From positions 62,001 to 126,000 of the forward strand of contig UQXZ01000001.1 in the NCBI GenBank assembly GCA_900545225.1: a DNA stretch of 64,000 nucleotides, written 5' to 3'. This stretch comes from an uncultured Eubacteriales bacterium. GTDB taxonomy: Bacteria; Bacillota; Clostridia; Lachnospirales; Lachnospiraceae. Numbering within the stretch: the first letter of the stretch is position 1; each line of letters starts with the position of its first letter. The notes under the pieces are model-generated. The model made no database searches, had not been told where the DNA came from, and worked only from the letters and a program-made list of their open reading frames with translations. Below are positions 55,701 through 64,000 of this stretch, piece by piece. The position numbers and the translations under genes were made by a program.

Positions 55701-56696
55701 GTCGTCCTTGAAGTAAGAGCTGTCATAAAGATCCTCATCTTTAAGATCTTCATCAGTAACCTTATCTTCGTTACGATTGCGCATTCCCTTAAATAAAGCT
55801 GAGAAAAAGCTTCCTGACTTCTTCTTTGGTGTAAGATCAAATACTGCTTCTGAACCGTATTCTTTCTCTGCGTCAAAGCCTTCATCCTGTCCGCCCTGTG
55901 CCTTAAGAGCTTCAACGAACTGATCCATATCATCCTTGTCCGCATTAGACTTTGCACTGTCGAGAAGTCCGTCACCAAGCTTAGACTCTTCCTTATCATT
56001 TGCTGAACCAACTTCCATTCTTGCAAGCTTTAACTGCTCAGCAAATGTCATCTCTCTTGTCTTTTCAAGATCTTCTTCTCTAACCTTAGCTGCTTCGTAT
56101 ACCTTCTCCTGAGCTGCATTGAGCTTACCGCCTAATCTCTTCTTTAATTTAACGGCACCCTCAACATAGTCTCCGTCCAAGAACCAGAGACTGATTTCAT
56201 CACAAATCTTGATTGCCTTGTCTTCCTCGCCGTTTTTAGCATAAAGACCTGCAAGCTTGTACATGTAATGCTCATCAATCTCTTTATCTCTGAACTTCTC
56301 AAGCACCTTAATCTGCTCAGCATTTGGAGCCTTCTTAGCTCTGAGTAAGTGATACTCTAAAATATATCTGCTTGAATTATGTCTCGCTACCTTAGAGTAT
56401 TCATTAAATAACTCTTCAGCGTGCTCAAAATCTCCAAGCTTAATGAAAATCTCAGTAAGTCTGTAAAGTAACTTTCTACCACCTAAGTTACGATTATATG
56501 CAAGGATGGCCATATCTCTTGCTTCTTCAAGATCACCAACCTGTTCCTGCACGTCAACCATCATGGCAAGCGGAATCCACTCCTTGATTTTGCTCCAATC
56601 AACATCCTTTGCCAGCTCTGCAGCCTTAATGAAATTTTTATCTTCGTATGCATTTCTTATTTCTTGGATTCTTAACCCAGTTTCGTATTTATCCAC
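52713..56696 (-). CDS. giant TPR / acidic linker / AAA-like protein, unknown
   Basis: A 1327-residue soluble protein in three parts. Residues 1-215 form TPR-like helical repeats (VQEQVGDLEEARDMAILAYN, FIKLGDFEHAEELFNEYSK). Residues 215-1060 are extremely acidic, rich in Glu, Ala, Thr and Val, with drifting repeats such as AETEVNAETVAEAEESAETA, and probably disordered apart from a conserved-looking patch near 600-800. Residues 1060-1295 look like a worn AAA+ domain of the SpoVK/CbxX kind: IIITGNNMSDKTAF (1122-1135) stands where a P-loop G-K-T should be, with Asp before Lys, and ILIIEDA (1177-1183) is Walker-B-like. It ends with a basic stretch (LFGRKKK). No signal peptide. Single gene with its own terminator. 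Function unknown; a scaffold around a nucleotide-binding head is a guess. Confidence 0.8.
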   Translation of the reverse strand: MDKYETGLRIQEIRNAYEDKNFIKAAELAKDVDWSKIKEWIPLAMMVDVQEQVGDLEEARDMAILAYNRNLGGRKLLYRLTEIFIKLGDFEHAEELFNEYSKVARHNSSRYILEYHLLRAKKAPNAEQIKVLEKFRDKEIDEHYMYKLAGLYAKNGEEDKAIKICDEISLWFLDGDYVEGAVKLKKRLGGKLNAAQEKVYEAAKVREEDLEKTREMTFAEQLKLARMEVGSANDKEESKLGDGLLDSAKSNADKDDMDQFVEALKAQGGQDEGFDAEKEYGSEAVFDLTPKKKSGSFFSALFKGMRNRNEDKVTDEDLKDEDLYDSSYFKDDDQKIQEIVEEKVTKSNIDITDEKPAVNEEPAAGEESAVSEEYVPEFENDDYRKFINNDLEDEKEEPDVFGDDDDTEDEDEAEEFAFEEKKEPTDELHTDALVAEMAIKAALNESDAAPVSTADAIADTLADTTEAEDKQDEVEAVAETEVNAETVAEAEESAETAAETEANSEVAAETETVDEAESSEDAPAEETADKDENTSGFSDSLKSVIDGAKEHLHKGYSDMISTESLVSVPEIHERLGIREELSADVSKIMSEEAASPVVGNAVPEEEEQIEGQMNLTEWIEAERERKYADRNTKEFSISELERALDEIEDKSKAYDKLMEEQKRLAREAGEPFNESVAKRNVEFALSVRSARTDLDIRTGKAQAMNEVNVQEKFFAQPEAELDDTRSTNEIIAEIVKMGIDAPEDKLKVFAIAFADINPESVNIQIDKAPKKVVSAANVLYDYFMGKEITDEPVEEQKISAEGVTPDVAAPAAAVAIPSIANVIASEAPEAEKDNVEETTPEEEVTASSAEDTQEEVVDTTAAEPETVAEENPVDSNSIEDDDNYEYSNVPSDVLKDSAFKAFDADEIKDSVSPKLMPGDTVELPVAETFAAISEPETNEESKIDPGIIPPVSDFIPGYKEPGYLKPEEDEVEQPQVHVTIPKTENAHVEDVQEATPVQTEDVQQAEDVELEAEVQPEADDVQQSEQAAPEQYDEMTPPNGRIGETVVIPREAIAEAMRNSADNAGSDVPYQNVVITDATRNKVMDLFDAYVDLPGVTEELHEFINDLPKELAKKDSSSGNIIITGNNMSDKTAFAKLIARAIDMIDPNTRRKVVKTTGDTLNKYGFASSADKLRGKILIIEDAASILPAVAEELLQSLKQDTDRLFVILEDSDAEMEVLLKFNPLMEYTFNHRIILRQYSVNELVDIFREIAKRDGYTVSDDGLLVLYLSLDKLRSKNNNVSMDEINDLVDRAIAHNKKRTSKGGGLFGRKKKIADNKELTDEDIKI

Positions 56697-56849
56697 TGAA
56701 ATTGCCCCTCTAAAATGAATCTATATTTAAAGCATTTATCTAATGCTATCTGTTCTATGTAAATTAAACACATATTTTAGTTTAACACAGTAAAAAAACT
56801 ATGTAAAATAATATGATTTTTAAATATGATTAAATGTTTATAAAACAGA

Positions 56850-57449
56850 TTACAGCTCTGTTCTTCCTTCAAGGGCTCTAAGCAGTGTTACTTCATCGAT
56901 ATATTCAAGGTCTCCGCCTACAGGAACACCACTGGCAATTCTTGTTACCTTAATATCGACATTTTTAAGAATCTTACTTATATACATGGCTGTAGTCTCG
57001 CCCTCAAGACTTGAGTTTGTAGCGATAATTACTTCCTTTATAGGTTCATTTGCTATTCTTGTAATTAATTCTTTTAACTTTATATCTTCTTCCGTAATTC
57101 CCTGAAGCGGAGCAATGGCACCGTGCAATACGTGATATACACCGTTGTACTTACCTGTCTTTTCGTAAGCTGCCATATCTCTTGTCTGTTCAACTACCAT
57201 AATTGTGTTGTGGTCTCTTGTGGAATCTGCACAGATTGGGCAGATTTCTTCATCTGTAAGACACATGCACTCTTTACAGTAATGGATATTGTCTCTTGCT
57301 TCAGTAATTGCATCTACCAGAGACTGAACATTTTCCTTAGGCTGATTCAGAATATAAAAAGCCAGGCGTTGGGCATTTTTTGCTCCAACACCTGGTAAGC
57401 TCATTAGCTCGCTTGTCAGTCTCTTTATATAGCGACTGTAGATCTCCAT
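56850..57449 (-). CDS. recR: recombination protein RecR
   Basis: With RecF and RecO it loads RecA at gaps. The 199 residues show the helix-hairpin-helix LMSLPGVGAKNAQRLAFYIL, the zinc finger CKECMCLTDEEICPIC (near 57-72), Toprim (VVEQTRDMAAYEKTGKYNGVYHVLHG) and Walker-like C-terminal GVPVGGDLEYIDEVTL. Directly follows ybaB with 1 bp between them. Confidence 0.96.
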   Translation of the reverse strand: MEIYSRYIKRLTSELMSLPGVGAKNAQRLAFYILNQPKENVQSLVDAITEARDNIHYCKECMCLTDEEICPICADSTRDHNTIMVVEQTRDMAAYEKTGKYNGVYHVLHGAIAPLQGITEEDIKLKELITRIANEPIKEVIIATNSSLEGETTAMYISKILKNVDIKVTRIASGVPVGGDLEYIDEVTLLRALEGRTEL

Positions 57450-57450
57450 A

Positions 57451-57795
57451 TTACATGAAGCCTCCTAAACCGCCTGTAATACCTGCCATCTTGTTCTGAG
57501 CCTCTGTTTCAGCCTTGTTAAGAGCCTCATTTGTAGCAGCAAGGATAAGATCCTGGAGCATTTCAACATCGTCCGGATCAACGCAATCTGGATCAATAAC
57601 AACCTTTGTTACAAGCTTCTTACCGCTTACGGCAACAGTTACTGCACCACCGCCTGCGCTTGCTTCAAATTCCATTGACTGAAGCTGTTCCTGCTGCTCT
57701 TCCATCTGCTTCTGCATCTTCTGAGCCTGCTTCATAAGATTGTTCATATTGCCTGGGATTCCTCCACCCATTCCACCAAAACCTCTTTTAGCCAT
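57451..57795 (-). CDS. ybaB: YbaB/EbfC nucleoid-associated protein
   Basis: A 114-residue DNA-binding protein that sits between dnaX and recR across bacteria. Gly/Met-rich start (GFGGMGGGIPGNMNNLMKQA), a helical stretch with many Gln, then AGGGAVTVAVSGKKLVTKVVIDP and the final MAGITGGLGG. Starts immediately after the dnaX stop (dnaX ends at 57796). Confidence 0.95.
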   Translation of the reverse strand: MAKRGFGGMGGGIPGNMNNLMKQAQKMQKQMEEQQEQLQSMEFEASAGGGAVTVAVSGKKLVTKVVIDPDCVDPDDVEMLQDLILAATNEALNKAETEAQNKMAGITGGLGGFM

Positions 57796-59511
57796 TTAAA
57801 CATTTTCCTCTCTATCATCAATTTCTATATTAGTTTTAACTAATTCGCTTATATCAGTATAAGTGTTGAACCTGTTGACATTGCTCTCCTCAGATAATTC
57901 AATGCTGATATTATCAATGCCCGTAAGTTCAGTAATTGTCTCCCTTAAGAGTTCTAAATAAGTTTTACCCGTTTCTTCATCTACGCTCTTAAGCTTGTCA
58001 GAATACATTTGGGATTTTATCACATATGTAATTTCATGTCTATCATCTGAATAGGACACGAATTTACCTGTATTTCTGAAGTGGGCCGGTATACTCTGCT
58101 TATATGTGTCAAAGTATACGGTCATTATAGAATCCCATGCCTGTGCAAGGCTTATCTCGCCATTTGAAAGGCTGTCCAGATCTCTCTTTACAACAGGATT
58201 CATCTGAGCCTGCTTTTTAACATCCCTGTCTGCGCTGTTACTATCAGCAGTCACATATGTAACAGGACTCGCCTGTGCAATATTTTCTATCTGAGTTTTT
58301 AATCGCTCCATTTCCTGCTCTAAGGCAGTTATGGCCTCAGCCTGTCTCTTTATAACCTCAGTATTGGCACCGTCACCGCTGCCTGAACTCTCACCCGTAA
58401 AATACTTATTAGTACAGAGCTTAATTATGACAACCTCAACAAGTGTCTTCTTATGGTTTGATTTCTTTATTTTCTCAGAAAGCTCTGAAAGCTCCCTGAT
58501 AAAGTACATAACCGTATCAGGATCAGAACCCGCTGCATCTTCCTTTAAACGCTGAAGATTCATGTCTGAAAGGTCAGGCATAAGCTCTTCAGGAATATTG
58601 CCATTTTCATCCATGGAACAGTTTATAAGGAGAACATTTCTTAAGTAGTCCACCAGATCATTTATAAATCTGTTAATTACTACACCGTCTTCAAGTGCCT
58701 TTTTTAATACTTCAAGTGAAGCTAATACATTTCCCTCTTTAAGATGATTATACATCTCCGCAAATGTATCTATGTCCACCGCACCAAGTATATCCAGAAT
58801 ACTTTCGTATGTTATTTCCTTACCGATGGAAAATGAAACACATCGGTCAAGGAGAGATAACGCATCTCGCATGGCTCCGTCTGCACTTCTTGCAATATAT
58901 CTTACAGCCTTATCTTCAATGAGAATATTTTCTTTTTCCGCAAGTTCTGTAAGCTGCTGTGCAATTGTATCAATGCCGATTCTCTTAAAGTCATATCTCT
59001 GACATCTTGAAGATATGGTTACAGGAATTGCACTTATCTCTGTAGTTGCAAGAATGAACATTACATATTCAGGCGGCTCTTCCAGTGTCTTTAACAGTGC
59101 GTTAAAGGCAGCGGGTGAAAGCATGTGTGCCTCATCGATAATGTAAACCTTGTATTTTCCGCTTGTAGGCTTGTAAATAACATCCTCTTTAATCTCTCTT
59201 ATGTTATCTACACCGTTGTTTGACGCCGCATCAATTTCCCTGATGTTTAAATTAGAGCCTTTTGCAATTGAAAGACATGTGTTGCACTTAAGGCATGGCT
59301 CACCGTCAATAGGATTTTCACAGTTTACGGCCTTGGCCATAATCTTAGCCACACTGGTTTTACCGGTACCTCTTGTACCGTTGAAAAGATATGCATGGGC
59401 TGTATGTGATGTAGCCACCTGATTTTTCAATGTTTTTACAATGGCATCCTGTCCTTTGACCTCAGAAAATGTCTCAGGTCGCCATTTTCTATATAATGCT
59501 GTATACGACAT
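57796..59511 (-). CDS. dnaX: DNA polymerase III subunit gamma/tau
   Basis: Clamp-loader ATPase. The 571 residues have an AAA+ module with Walker A FNGTRGTGKTSVAK (near 45), the four-cysteine zinc motif (CENPIDGEPCLKCNTC), Walker B VYIIDEAHMLS (near 125), SRC sensor (TISSRCQRYDFKR) and a C-terminal tau region. No A-rich slip site was evident to me for a gamma frameshift. First of dnaX-ybaB-recR. The SRP RNA that precedes dnaX in many Firmicutes is not seen in 59512-59670. Confidence 0.96.
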   Translation of the reverse strand: MSYTALYRKWRPETFSEVKGQDAIVKTLKNQVATSHTAHAYLFNGTRGTGKTSVAKIMAKAVNCENPIDGEPCLKCNTCLSIAKGSNLNIREIDAASNNGVDNIREIKEDVIYKPTSGKYKVYIIDEAHMLSPAAFNALLKTLEEPPEYVMFILATTEISAIPVTISSRCQRYDFKRIGIDTIAQQLTELAEKENILIEDKAVRYIARSADGAMRDALSLLDRCVSFSIGKEITYESILDILGAVDIDTFAEMYNHLKEGNVLASLEVLKKALEDGVVINRFINDLVDYLRNVLLINCSMDENGNIPEELMPDLSDMNLQRLKEDAAGSDPDTVMYFIRELSELSEKIKKSNHKKTLVEVVIIKLCTNKYFTGESSGSGDGANTEVIKRQAEAITALEQEMERLKTQIENIAQASPVTYVTADSNSADRDVKKQAQMNPVVKRDLDSLSNGEISLAQAWDSIMTVYFDTYKQSIPAHFRNTGKFVSYSDDRHEITYVIKSQMYSDKLKSVDEETGKTYLELLRETITELTGIDNISIELSEESNVNRFNTYTDISELVKTNIEIDDREENV

Positions 59512-59670
59512 ACTTAAACTCCCATATCCGTTACTATCTTTTAATATATCCTTTTAAATCTTTATATATCCGTTGATATATCTTTTATAAATTCCTCACG
59601 ATAATTATCACTTAAAAATCTTTTTCTAACTTATTACAAGAAATTCATTTTGTAAATCATCATGAAAATT

Positions 59671-61305
59671 TTAATCATTCTTTTCACGTAAAAATGCGGC
59701 GACATTTTCCGCACATTTAATTCCGTCAACCGCTGCACTTGTTATTCCGCCTGCATATCCTGCACCCTCACCACATGGGAAAAGACCTTTAGTGTTGGAA
59801 TGGCCATATTCATCTCTTAAGATTCGCACAGGACTTGAAGTTCTGCTCTCCACTGCAGCACATACCGTATCTGCACCGTTAAAGCCGTCAATTCTCTTAT
59901 TGAATATGTCAAATGCTTCTATGATTGAATCATTTACAAAATCAGGAAATACATCTCTTAAATTGGAAAGTGTGTACTGTCCTCTTATTGCAGCATTTTC
60001 ATCTATGCTGTCACTAACTTTACCTGTCTTGTAATCTCCATAATTCTGAACAGGAATTCTACCCTGACCTGCAACAAATGCCTTATGCTCCAGCTCTTCC
60101 TGAAAATACATTCCTGAAAATAAATCATCACCGAAATCGCCTGGATCACAGTTAACGATTATTGCTGAGTTGGCATATCCTGAATTTCTGTCAGAATAAC
60201 TCATTCCGTTAACGCAGATTCTCTCATTTTCAGATGAAGAATCAACAACATAACCTCCGGGGCACATACAGAATGAATACACGCCTCTGCCATTTTCCGT
60301 ATGCGCTGTCAGCTTATAATCTGATGCTGGAAATGTTCCGTCATCGTTGCTGTCACCATATGTAAATCGGTCAATAATGCTCTGCTTGTGAATTACACGC
60401 ATACCAACGGCAAATCCCTTAGCTTCCATATTTACATTGCTGTCTCTGAGAAGTCTGAATGTGTCTCTTGCTGAATGACCTATGGCAAGAATAATGGAGT
60501 CAGTTTCAATAGAATTTGTTGTATTGTCTGTGATGTCAGTATAAGTACATCCCACAACTTCTCCATTTTCTGTCTTAATGGAGTCAAATAAAGAATTAAA
60601 TCTTACCTCACCACCAAGGCTGATAATCTCTTTTCTTATATTCTTAACTACGTCACACAATACATCAGTACCGATATGTGGATGAGCTTCATATAAGATA
60701 TCTTCGTTTGCACCTGCATCTGCAAATGTCTCAAGTACGAAATCAACTCTTCCTGCTGACTTTCCTATTCCCGTATAGAGCTTACCGTCGGAAAATGTAC
60801 CTGCACCGCCTTCACCGAACTGAACATTGGAATTGAGCTTAAGCTTTCCACCATTCCAGTATTCTTCCACATCTCTGCTTCTGGAATCAGCATCCATACC
60901 TCTTTCAAGAACGATTGGCTTAAACCCTGCTCTTGCAAGTAATAATGCAGAGAACATTCCACCTGGTCCGAAACCAACTACTACAGGTCGCTTTCCTGAC
61001 TTCTGTGCTACATTTCCTGCGCCGGCATATGGGAATTTATATTTTTCCTTTTTATAATCCGAAACGAATTTCTTATCTGCCTTTGGTGGCATTTTCATAT
61101 CAAGAACAACACTGTAAATATAGAAAAGTACAGGTTTCTTTCTTGCATCGAGAGATTTTTTTATTATTTTATAGGCAGAAACATCTGAAGCGGACTTCAA
61201 TCTGAGCTTTTTAGCTATGTCCTTTTTAATTAACGCATCTGTTCTGGATGCGTCATTAAAATTGTTCTTATCAACTTCTACCTTAATCTGGTTAATAACT
61301 ATCAT
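59671..61305 (-). CDS. FAD-dependent dehydrogenase-like flavoprotein (COG2509 type)
   Basis: About 544 residues. A ferredoxin-like N-terminal part (1-90) is followed by a Rossmann FAD site VVVGFGPGGMFSALLLARAG (near 105) and the segment NVQFGEGGAGTFSDGKLYTG (near 165). The C-terminal FAD contact is SSPVRI...GLFPCGEGAGYAGGITSAAVDG. This family is widespread and uncharacterised; no catalytic role is assigned. The ATG at 61305 is used because AAGAGGGTATT is upstream; the longer frame from 61326 covers that site. Second of two neighbouring flavoprotein genes. Confidence 0.87.
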   Translation of the reverse strand: MIVINQIKVEVDKNNFNDASRTDALIKKDIAKKLRLKSASDVSAYKIIKKSLDARKKPVLFYIYSVVLDMKMPPKADKKFVSDYKKEKYKFPYAGAGNVAQKSGKRPVVVGFGPGGMFSALLLARAGFKPIVLERGMDADSRSRDVEEYWNGGKLKLNSNVQFGEGGAGTFSDGKLYTGIGKSAGRVDFVLETFADAGANEDILYEAHPHIGTDVLCDVVKNIRKEIISLGGEVRFNSLFDSIKTENGEVVGCTYTDITDNTTNSIETDSIILAIGHSARDTFRLLRDSNVNMEAKGFAVGMRVIHKQSIIDRFTYGDSNDDGTFPASDYKLTAHTENGRGVYSFCMCPGGYVVDSSSENERICVNGMSYSDRNSGYANSAIIVNCDPGDFGDDLFSGMYFQEELEHKAFVAGQGRIPVQNYGDYKTGKVSDSIDENAAIRGQYTLSNLRDVFPDFVNDSIIEAFDIFNKRIDGFNGADTVCAAVESRTSSPVRILRDEYGHSNTKGLFPCGEGAGYAGGITSAAVDGIKCAENVAAFLREKND

Positions 61306-61386
61306 AATACCCTCTTGTTTTGCCATTAATGGATACTTTCATGCTTTCAATGCACTTCGTTTTAATGCACACCACTTTGATGAATT

Positions 61387-62655
61387 TTAGTGCACGCTCT
61401 TTCCGGCTGCAATACCGCTGCTCCATGCAAAGTGCAGATTATATCCACCACATGGTCCGTCCACATCCATAATTTCACCGGCAAAATACAGATTTTCAAC
61501 TATCTTTGATTCACATGTCTCAGGATTTATTTCTGAAAGATTCACACCGCCGGAAGTAACCTGTGCAATATCAAATCCTGCACTGCCCGTAATATTAAAT
61601 TCGCATTCCTTTGCATAATCAACAAAGTTATAGAGTCTGCTTTTATCCACCTTTGCAACTGACTTATCGGCAGCCATGGATAACTTTCTGGCAATAAATG
61701 CAACTACTTTACCATTTAATATACCGCCGAAGAAATCCTTAAGCTTTCTGTTGCCAAATGATTCAGACCATCTGTCAACCATTCCGTAAAGCTCTTCCTT
61801 ACTGTGGTGTGGTAAAAAGTCTGTAATAATCTTTACATCTCCAGGTCTGTTCTTACTTAAAAGATCTGCACCATATGCACTCAGCTGAAATACAGGAATT
61901 CCTGACAGGCCGTTCTTATTAAACTGAACTTCTCCTGTCTCCTTAGCCATTTCATTATCTTTGCACATAAGAGTAATTGTAGAATAGCTTCTGCAGCCAC
62001 CAAGTAAATCTATATGCTCATCGTCAGAATTTAATCCCACAAGTGATGGATAGAGTTTTGTTACGGAGTGGTTAAACTTTCTGCAGATATCATATAAATT
62101 GCCGTCTGTTCCACTTTTAGGAGCTGCCTTTCCTCCACATGCGAGAATTACATTTTTCGCCTTATAAACGATTTTTTCGCCATTACATTCACAATCTATG
62201 GTAAATAAATCATTTTTCTTAGTGATATTCTTCACAAATGTGCCTGCAGCATGTGTACAGCCCGCTTCAAGGCTTGCATTTACCAGTGCATTACGTACAG
62301 AAAGCGCAGTAAAAGATTCAGGATATAAATATACATCCTGACCTGTTTTACCTATTTCCGGAATCATAAATATACCGATATTTTCAAAAAATCTGGTAAT
62401 CTCACTCTGACTTACATTTTCAAATAATTCTTTAACAAATTCTTCTCTGTGGTTGGCGTTATTGTATCTGCTGTAATCACTGCTTTTTACATCCGCATGA
62501 GAAATATTGCATCTTCCGTTACCTGTCTGCAATATTTTCTTACCAAGCTCATTATTACGCTCAATAATCAGCGTGCCAAGGCCTCTTCTGCCTGCTTCAA
62601 TGCCTGCCGCAAGGCCTGCTGCACCGCCACCGATAATCGCAACATCAACTGTCAT
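61387..62655 (-). CDS. HI0933/YhiN-family flavoprotein (BaiN-like)
   Basis: A 422-residue FAD/NAD(P)-binding oxidoreductase. It opens with VDVAIIGGGAAGLAAGIEAG (Rossmann motif) and NELGKKILQTGNGRCNISH, a family hallmark, and ends with LYFAGEIMDVDGPCGGYNLHFAWSSG. Members are annotated as NAD(P)/FAD oxidoreductases; one Clostridium homolog (BaiN) was linked to bile-acid 7-dehydroxylation, which cannot be assumed here. It shares one base with the ybeY stop (TAATG-type coupling) and so belongs to the phoH-ybeY operon. Confidence 0.9.
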   Translation of the reverse strand: MTVDVAIIGGGAAGLAAGIEAGRRGLGTLIIERNNELGKKILQTGNGRCNISHADVKSSDYSRYNNANHREEFVKELFENVSQSEITRFFENIGIFMIPEIGKTGQDVYLYPESFTALSVRNALVNASLEAGCTHAAGTFVKNITKKNDLFTIDCECNGEKIVYKAKNVILACGGKAAPKSGTDGNLYDICRKFNHSVTKLYPSLVGLNSDDEHIDLLGGCRSYSTITLMCKDNEMAKETGEVQFNKNGLSGIPVFQLSAYGADLLSKNRPGDVKIITDFLPHHSKEELYGMVDRWSESFGNRKLKDFFGGILNGKVVAFIARKLSMAADKSVAKVDKSRLYNFVDYAKECEFNITGSAGFDIAQVTSGGVNLSEINPETCESKIVENLYFAGEIMDVDGPCGGYNLHFAWSSGIAAGKSVH

Positions 62656-63170
62656 TACTTATCCCTTGTATATCCAAGCTTTTCAAGTAAGTTCTTCTGT
62701 AATTCTTCCATTTCTTCTGCTTCAGGAATTGACATATGATCATATCCAAATAAATGGAACATGCTGTGAGCAACAAGGAATGCAAGCTCTCTTGTTTCAG
62801 AATGACCATATTCTTCTGCCTGTTCCTTAACCTTTTCAACCGAAATCATCATGTCGCCGAGAATAAGCTCATCTGTATCCGGGTTAAAATATACTGCATG
62901 ACCTGCTTCAAGCTCATCCTCTAAGCTCTCAAAATCGCCAGGTGTTTCAAATTCTAATGCTGGGAATGATAATACGTCAGTCTCGCTGTCAATTCCTCTG
63001 AATTCGTTATTTACACCCTTAATTGCAGCGTTATCAGAAAGCTCAACGCTTACTTCTGCCTTGTATGGAAGGTTAATAAACTCGATTGCACCATTTACAA
63101 CATTTGTAATTATCTCTTCGTAGTTAAGGTCGAGTTTTTCGTCTGTTTCATATGATATAATTACGCTCAT
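62655..63170 (-). CDS. ybeY: endoribonuclease YbeY
   Basis: Zinc endoribonuclease in 16S rRNA 3'-end processing and 70S quality control. The 171 residues include NNEFRGIDSETDVLSFP and the metal motif HSMFHLFGYDH (three His, near 134-144). It overlaps phoH by 4 bp (ATGA), the conserved phoH-ybeY pair. Confidence 0.96.
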   Translation of the reverse strand: MSVIISYETDEKLDLNYEEIITNVVNGAIEFINLPYKAEVSVELSDNAAIKGVNNEFRGIDSETDVLSFPALEFETPGDFESLEDELEAGHAVYFNPDTDELILGDMMISVEKVKEQAEEYGHSETRELAFLVAHSMFHLFGYDHMSIPEAEEMEELQKNLLEKLGYTRDK

Positions 63171-64000
63171 TTTTTCTCCTCTCTCTTTTCATCTCTCTTT
63201 GCAGCTCTTCTCTCATAGTCTTCATATGCTTTTACAATTCTCTGTACAAGAGGATGTCTTACTACGTCTCTTGTAGAGAATTTGTTAAATCCGATTTCAG
63301 GAATGTCCTTAAGAATCTTCACAGCTTCATCAAGACCTGACTTAACATTAGGAGGTAAATCCTTCTGTGAACCGTCACCAGTAACAATAACCTTTGAGCC
63401 GAATCCGATTCTTGTTAAGAACATTTTCATCTGTGAAGGTGTTGTATTCTGTGCCTCATCAAGAATGATAAATGCATTATCCAGAGTTCTTCCTCTCATG
63501 TAGGCCAGTGGAGCAACCTCAATAAGACCCTTTTCAAGGTTAATGTTAAAGCTTTCCGCACCCATGATTTCAAATAATGCATCATAGAGTGGTCTTAAAT
63601 ATGGATCTACCTTTGACTGTAAATCTCCCGGCAAGAAACCGAGCTTTTCACCGGCTTCTATTGCAGGTCTTGTAAGAATAATTCGCTCAACTTCATTTTT
63701 CTTAAATGCATTAACAGCCATGGCCATGGCAAGATATGTCTTACCTGTTCCCGCAGGACCGATACCAAATACAATCATTTTCTCACGAATCATGTCAATG
63801 TACTGCTTCTGACCTAATATTTTAGGCTTGATTGGCTTACCTAAAAATGTTCTTGCCACTATGTCCTTATCGATTTCGACAATCTCTTCTTCCTTATCGT
63901 CCTCTGAAAGGCTTAAGCAGTAATCAACATCCTGCTCTGTAAGCTCACCCTTATTAGCCGCAAGGGAACTTAATGCTTTTATTACATGTACCGCTTTAGA
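63167..64000 (-). CDS. phoH: PhoH-family ATPase (5' end outside window)
   Basis: Predicted RNA-linked P-loop ATPase, partner of YbeY. Reading is open to the right edge: codons before the internal GTG at 63859 encode VIKALSSLAANKGEL and EDDKEEEIVEIDKDIV, a normal PhoH N-terminal half, so the gene continues past 64000. Visible motifs: Walker A GIGPAGTGKTYLAMAMAV, ILTRPAIEAGEKLGFLPGDL, Walker B NAFIILDEAQN, and TGDGSQKDLP. About 278 of the usual 320 or so residues are seen. Confidence 0.95.
   Translation of the reverse strand, partial: SKAVHVIKALSSLAANKGELTEQDVDYCLSLSEDDKEEEIVEIDKDIVARTFLGKPIKPKILGQKQYIDMIREKMIVFGIGPAGTGKTYLAMAMAVNAFKKNEVERIILTRPAIEAGEKLGFLPGDLQSKVDPYLRPLYDALFEIMGAESFNINLEKGLIEVAPLAYMRGRTLDNAFIILDEAQNTTPSQMKMFLTRIGFGSKVIVTGDGSQKDLPPNVKSGLDEAVKILKDIPEIGFNKFSTRDVVRHPLVQRIVKAYEDYERRAAKRDEKREEKK

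Noticed and set aside
59512..59670. Possible SRP RNA upstream of dnaX
   Set aside because: The gap is A/T-rich with no GNAR tetraloop or long helix, so no ffs-type RNA is supported.
61387..62655. Calling the HI0933-family gene baiN with a bile-acid role
   Set aside because: No other bai genes are present, and the family is broad; it lies in the phoH-ybeY housekeeping operon.

Overview
The window reads as a chromosome segment of a low-GC, Gram-positive anaerobe, most likely a Lachnospiraceae (Clostridia) species. The evidence is the [FeFe]-hydrogenase maturase HydG, the gene orders rimP-nusA-ylxR-ylxQ-infB and dnaX-ybaB-recR, a Clostridia-type cdaA-ybbR pair, strong AGGAGG-type ribosome binding sites and many A/T-rich hairpin terminators. 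A relative of Lachnospira/[Eubacterium] eligens is a guess. Nearly all genes lie on the minus strand.

Layout. 0-1.8 kb: methylthioribose kinase and a class II aldolase (nucleoside by-product salvage). 2-6.2 kb: a one-chain MacB-type ABC exporter, a GT4 glycosyltransferase and a small coiled-coil protein. 6.4-10.1 kb: hydG (+), nadE (-), a Cys-rich mini-protein (+) and a DsbA/FrnE-like protein. 10.2-14.3 kb: mobile island 1. 14.3-22.3 kb: a second DsbA-like protein, putP, an AEC carrier, an unknown gene overlapping ligA, and an rRNA pseudouridine synthase. 22.4 kb: tRNA-Arg(CCG). 22.6-25.9 kb: a c-di-AMP operon of two unknown membrane proteins plus cdaA and cdaR. 26.1-35.9 kb: yebC, rpsO, ribF, truB, nrnA, rbfA, infB, ylxQ, ylxR, nusA, rimP. 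36.0 kb: tRNA-Glu(CTC). 36.2-40.8 kb: prp-obgE-yhbY-(double acyltransferase)-nadD. 41.0-41.4 kb: a broken leucine-rich-repeat surface protein. 41.8 kb: aroF (+). 42.95-47.67 kb: mobile island 2. 47.7-52.5 kb: an SGNH-like surface protein, uvrC, tkt. 52.7-56.7 kb: a 1327-residue TPR/acidic/AAA-like protein. 56.8-64 kb: recR, ybaB, dnaX, two flavoproteins, ybeY and a phoH cut by the window edge.

The most unusual content is the pair of islands. Both have the same order on their coding strand: tnpV (complete or broken), a one-component regulator (MerR in island 1, TetR in island 2), a signal-peptide surface protein ending in a PQTGD(S/N)SNLALW sorting signal, and the C-terminal stub of a large serine recombinase. 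tnpV plus a TnpX-like recombinase points to Tn4451-type mobilizable transposons. The islands lie in opposite orientation about 30 kb apart. They look more GC-rich than the core. Island 2 is bracketed by imperfect 61-bp inverted repeats, and its surface gene is broken at a nine-base homopolymer. Island 1 has a textbook MerR promoter with a 19-bp spacer that carries a perfect palindrome and reads into the surface gene. Together they suggest a reusable 'regulator plus sortase-anchored surface protein' cargo module in decayed elements.

The rest is mostly housekeeping in tight, overlapping operons. The less ordinary points are a tandem acyltransferase-3 fusion between yhbY and nadD, a prp-obgE operon without rplU and rpmA, a divergent LigA, and two DsbA paralogs that flank island 1, one of which lacks its second active-site cysteine.
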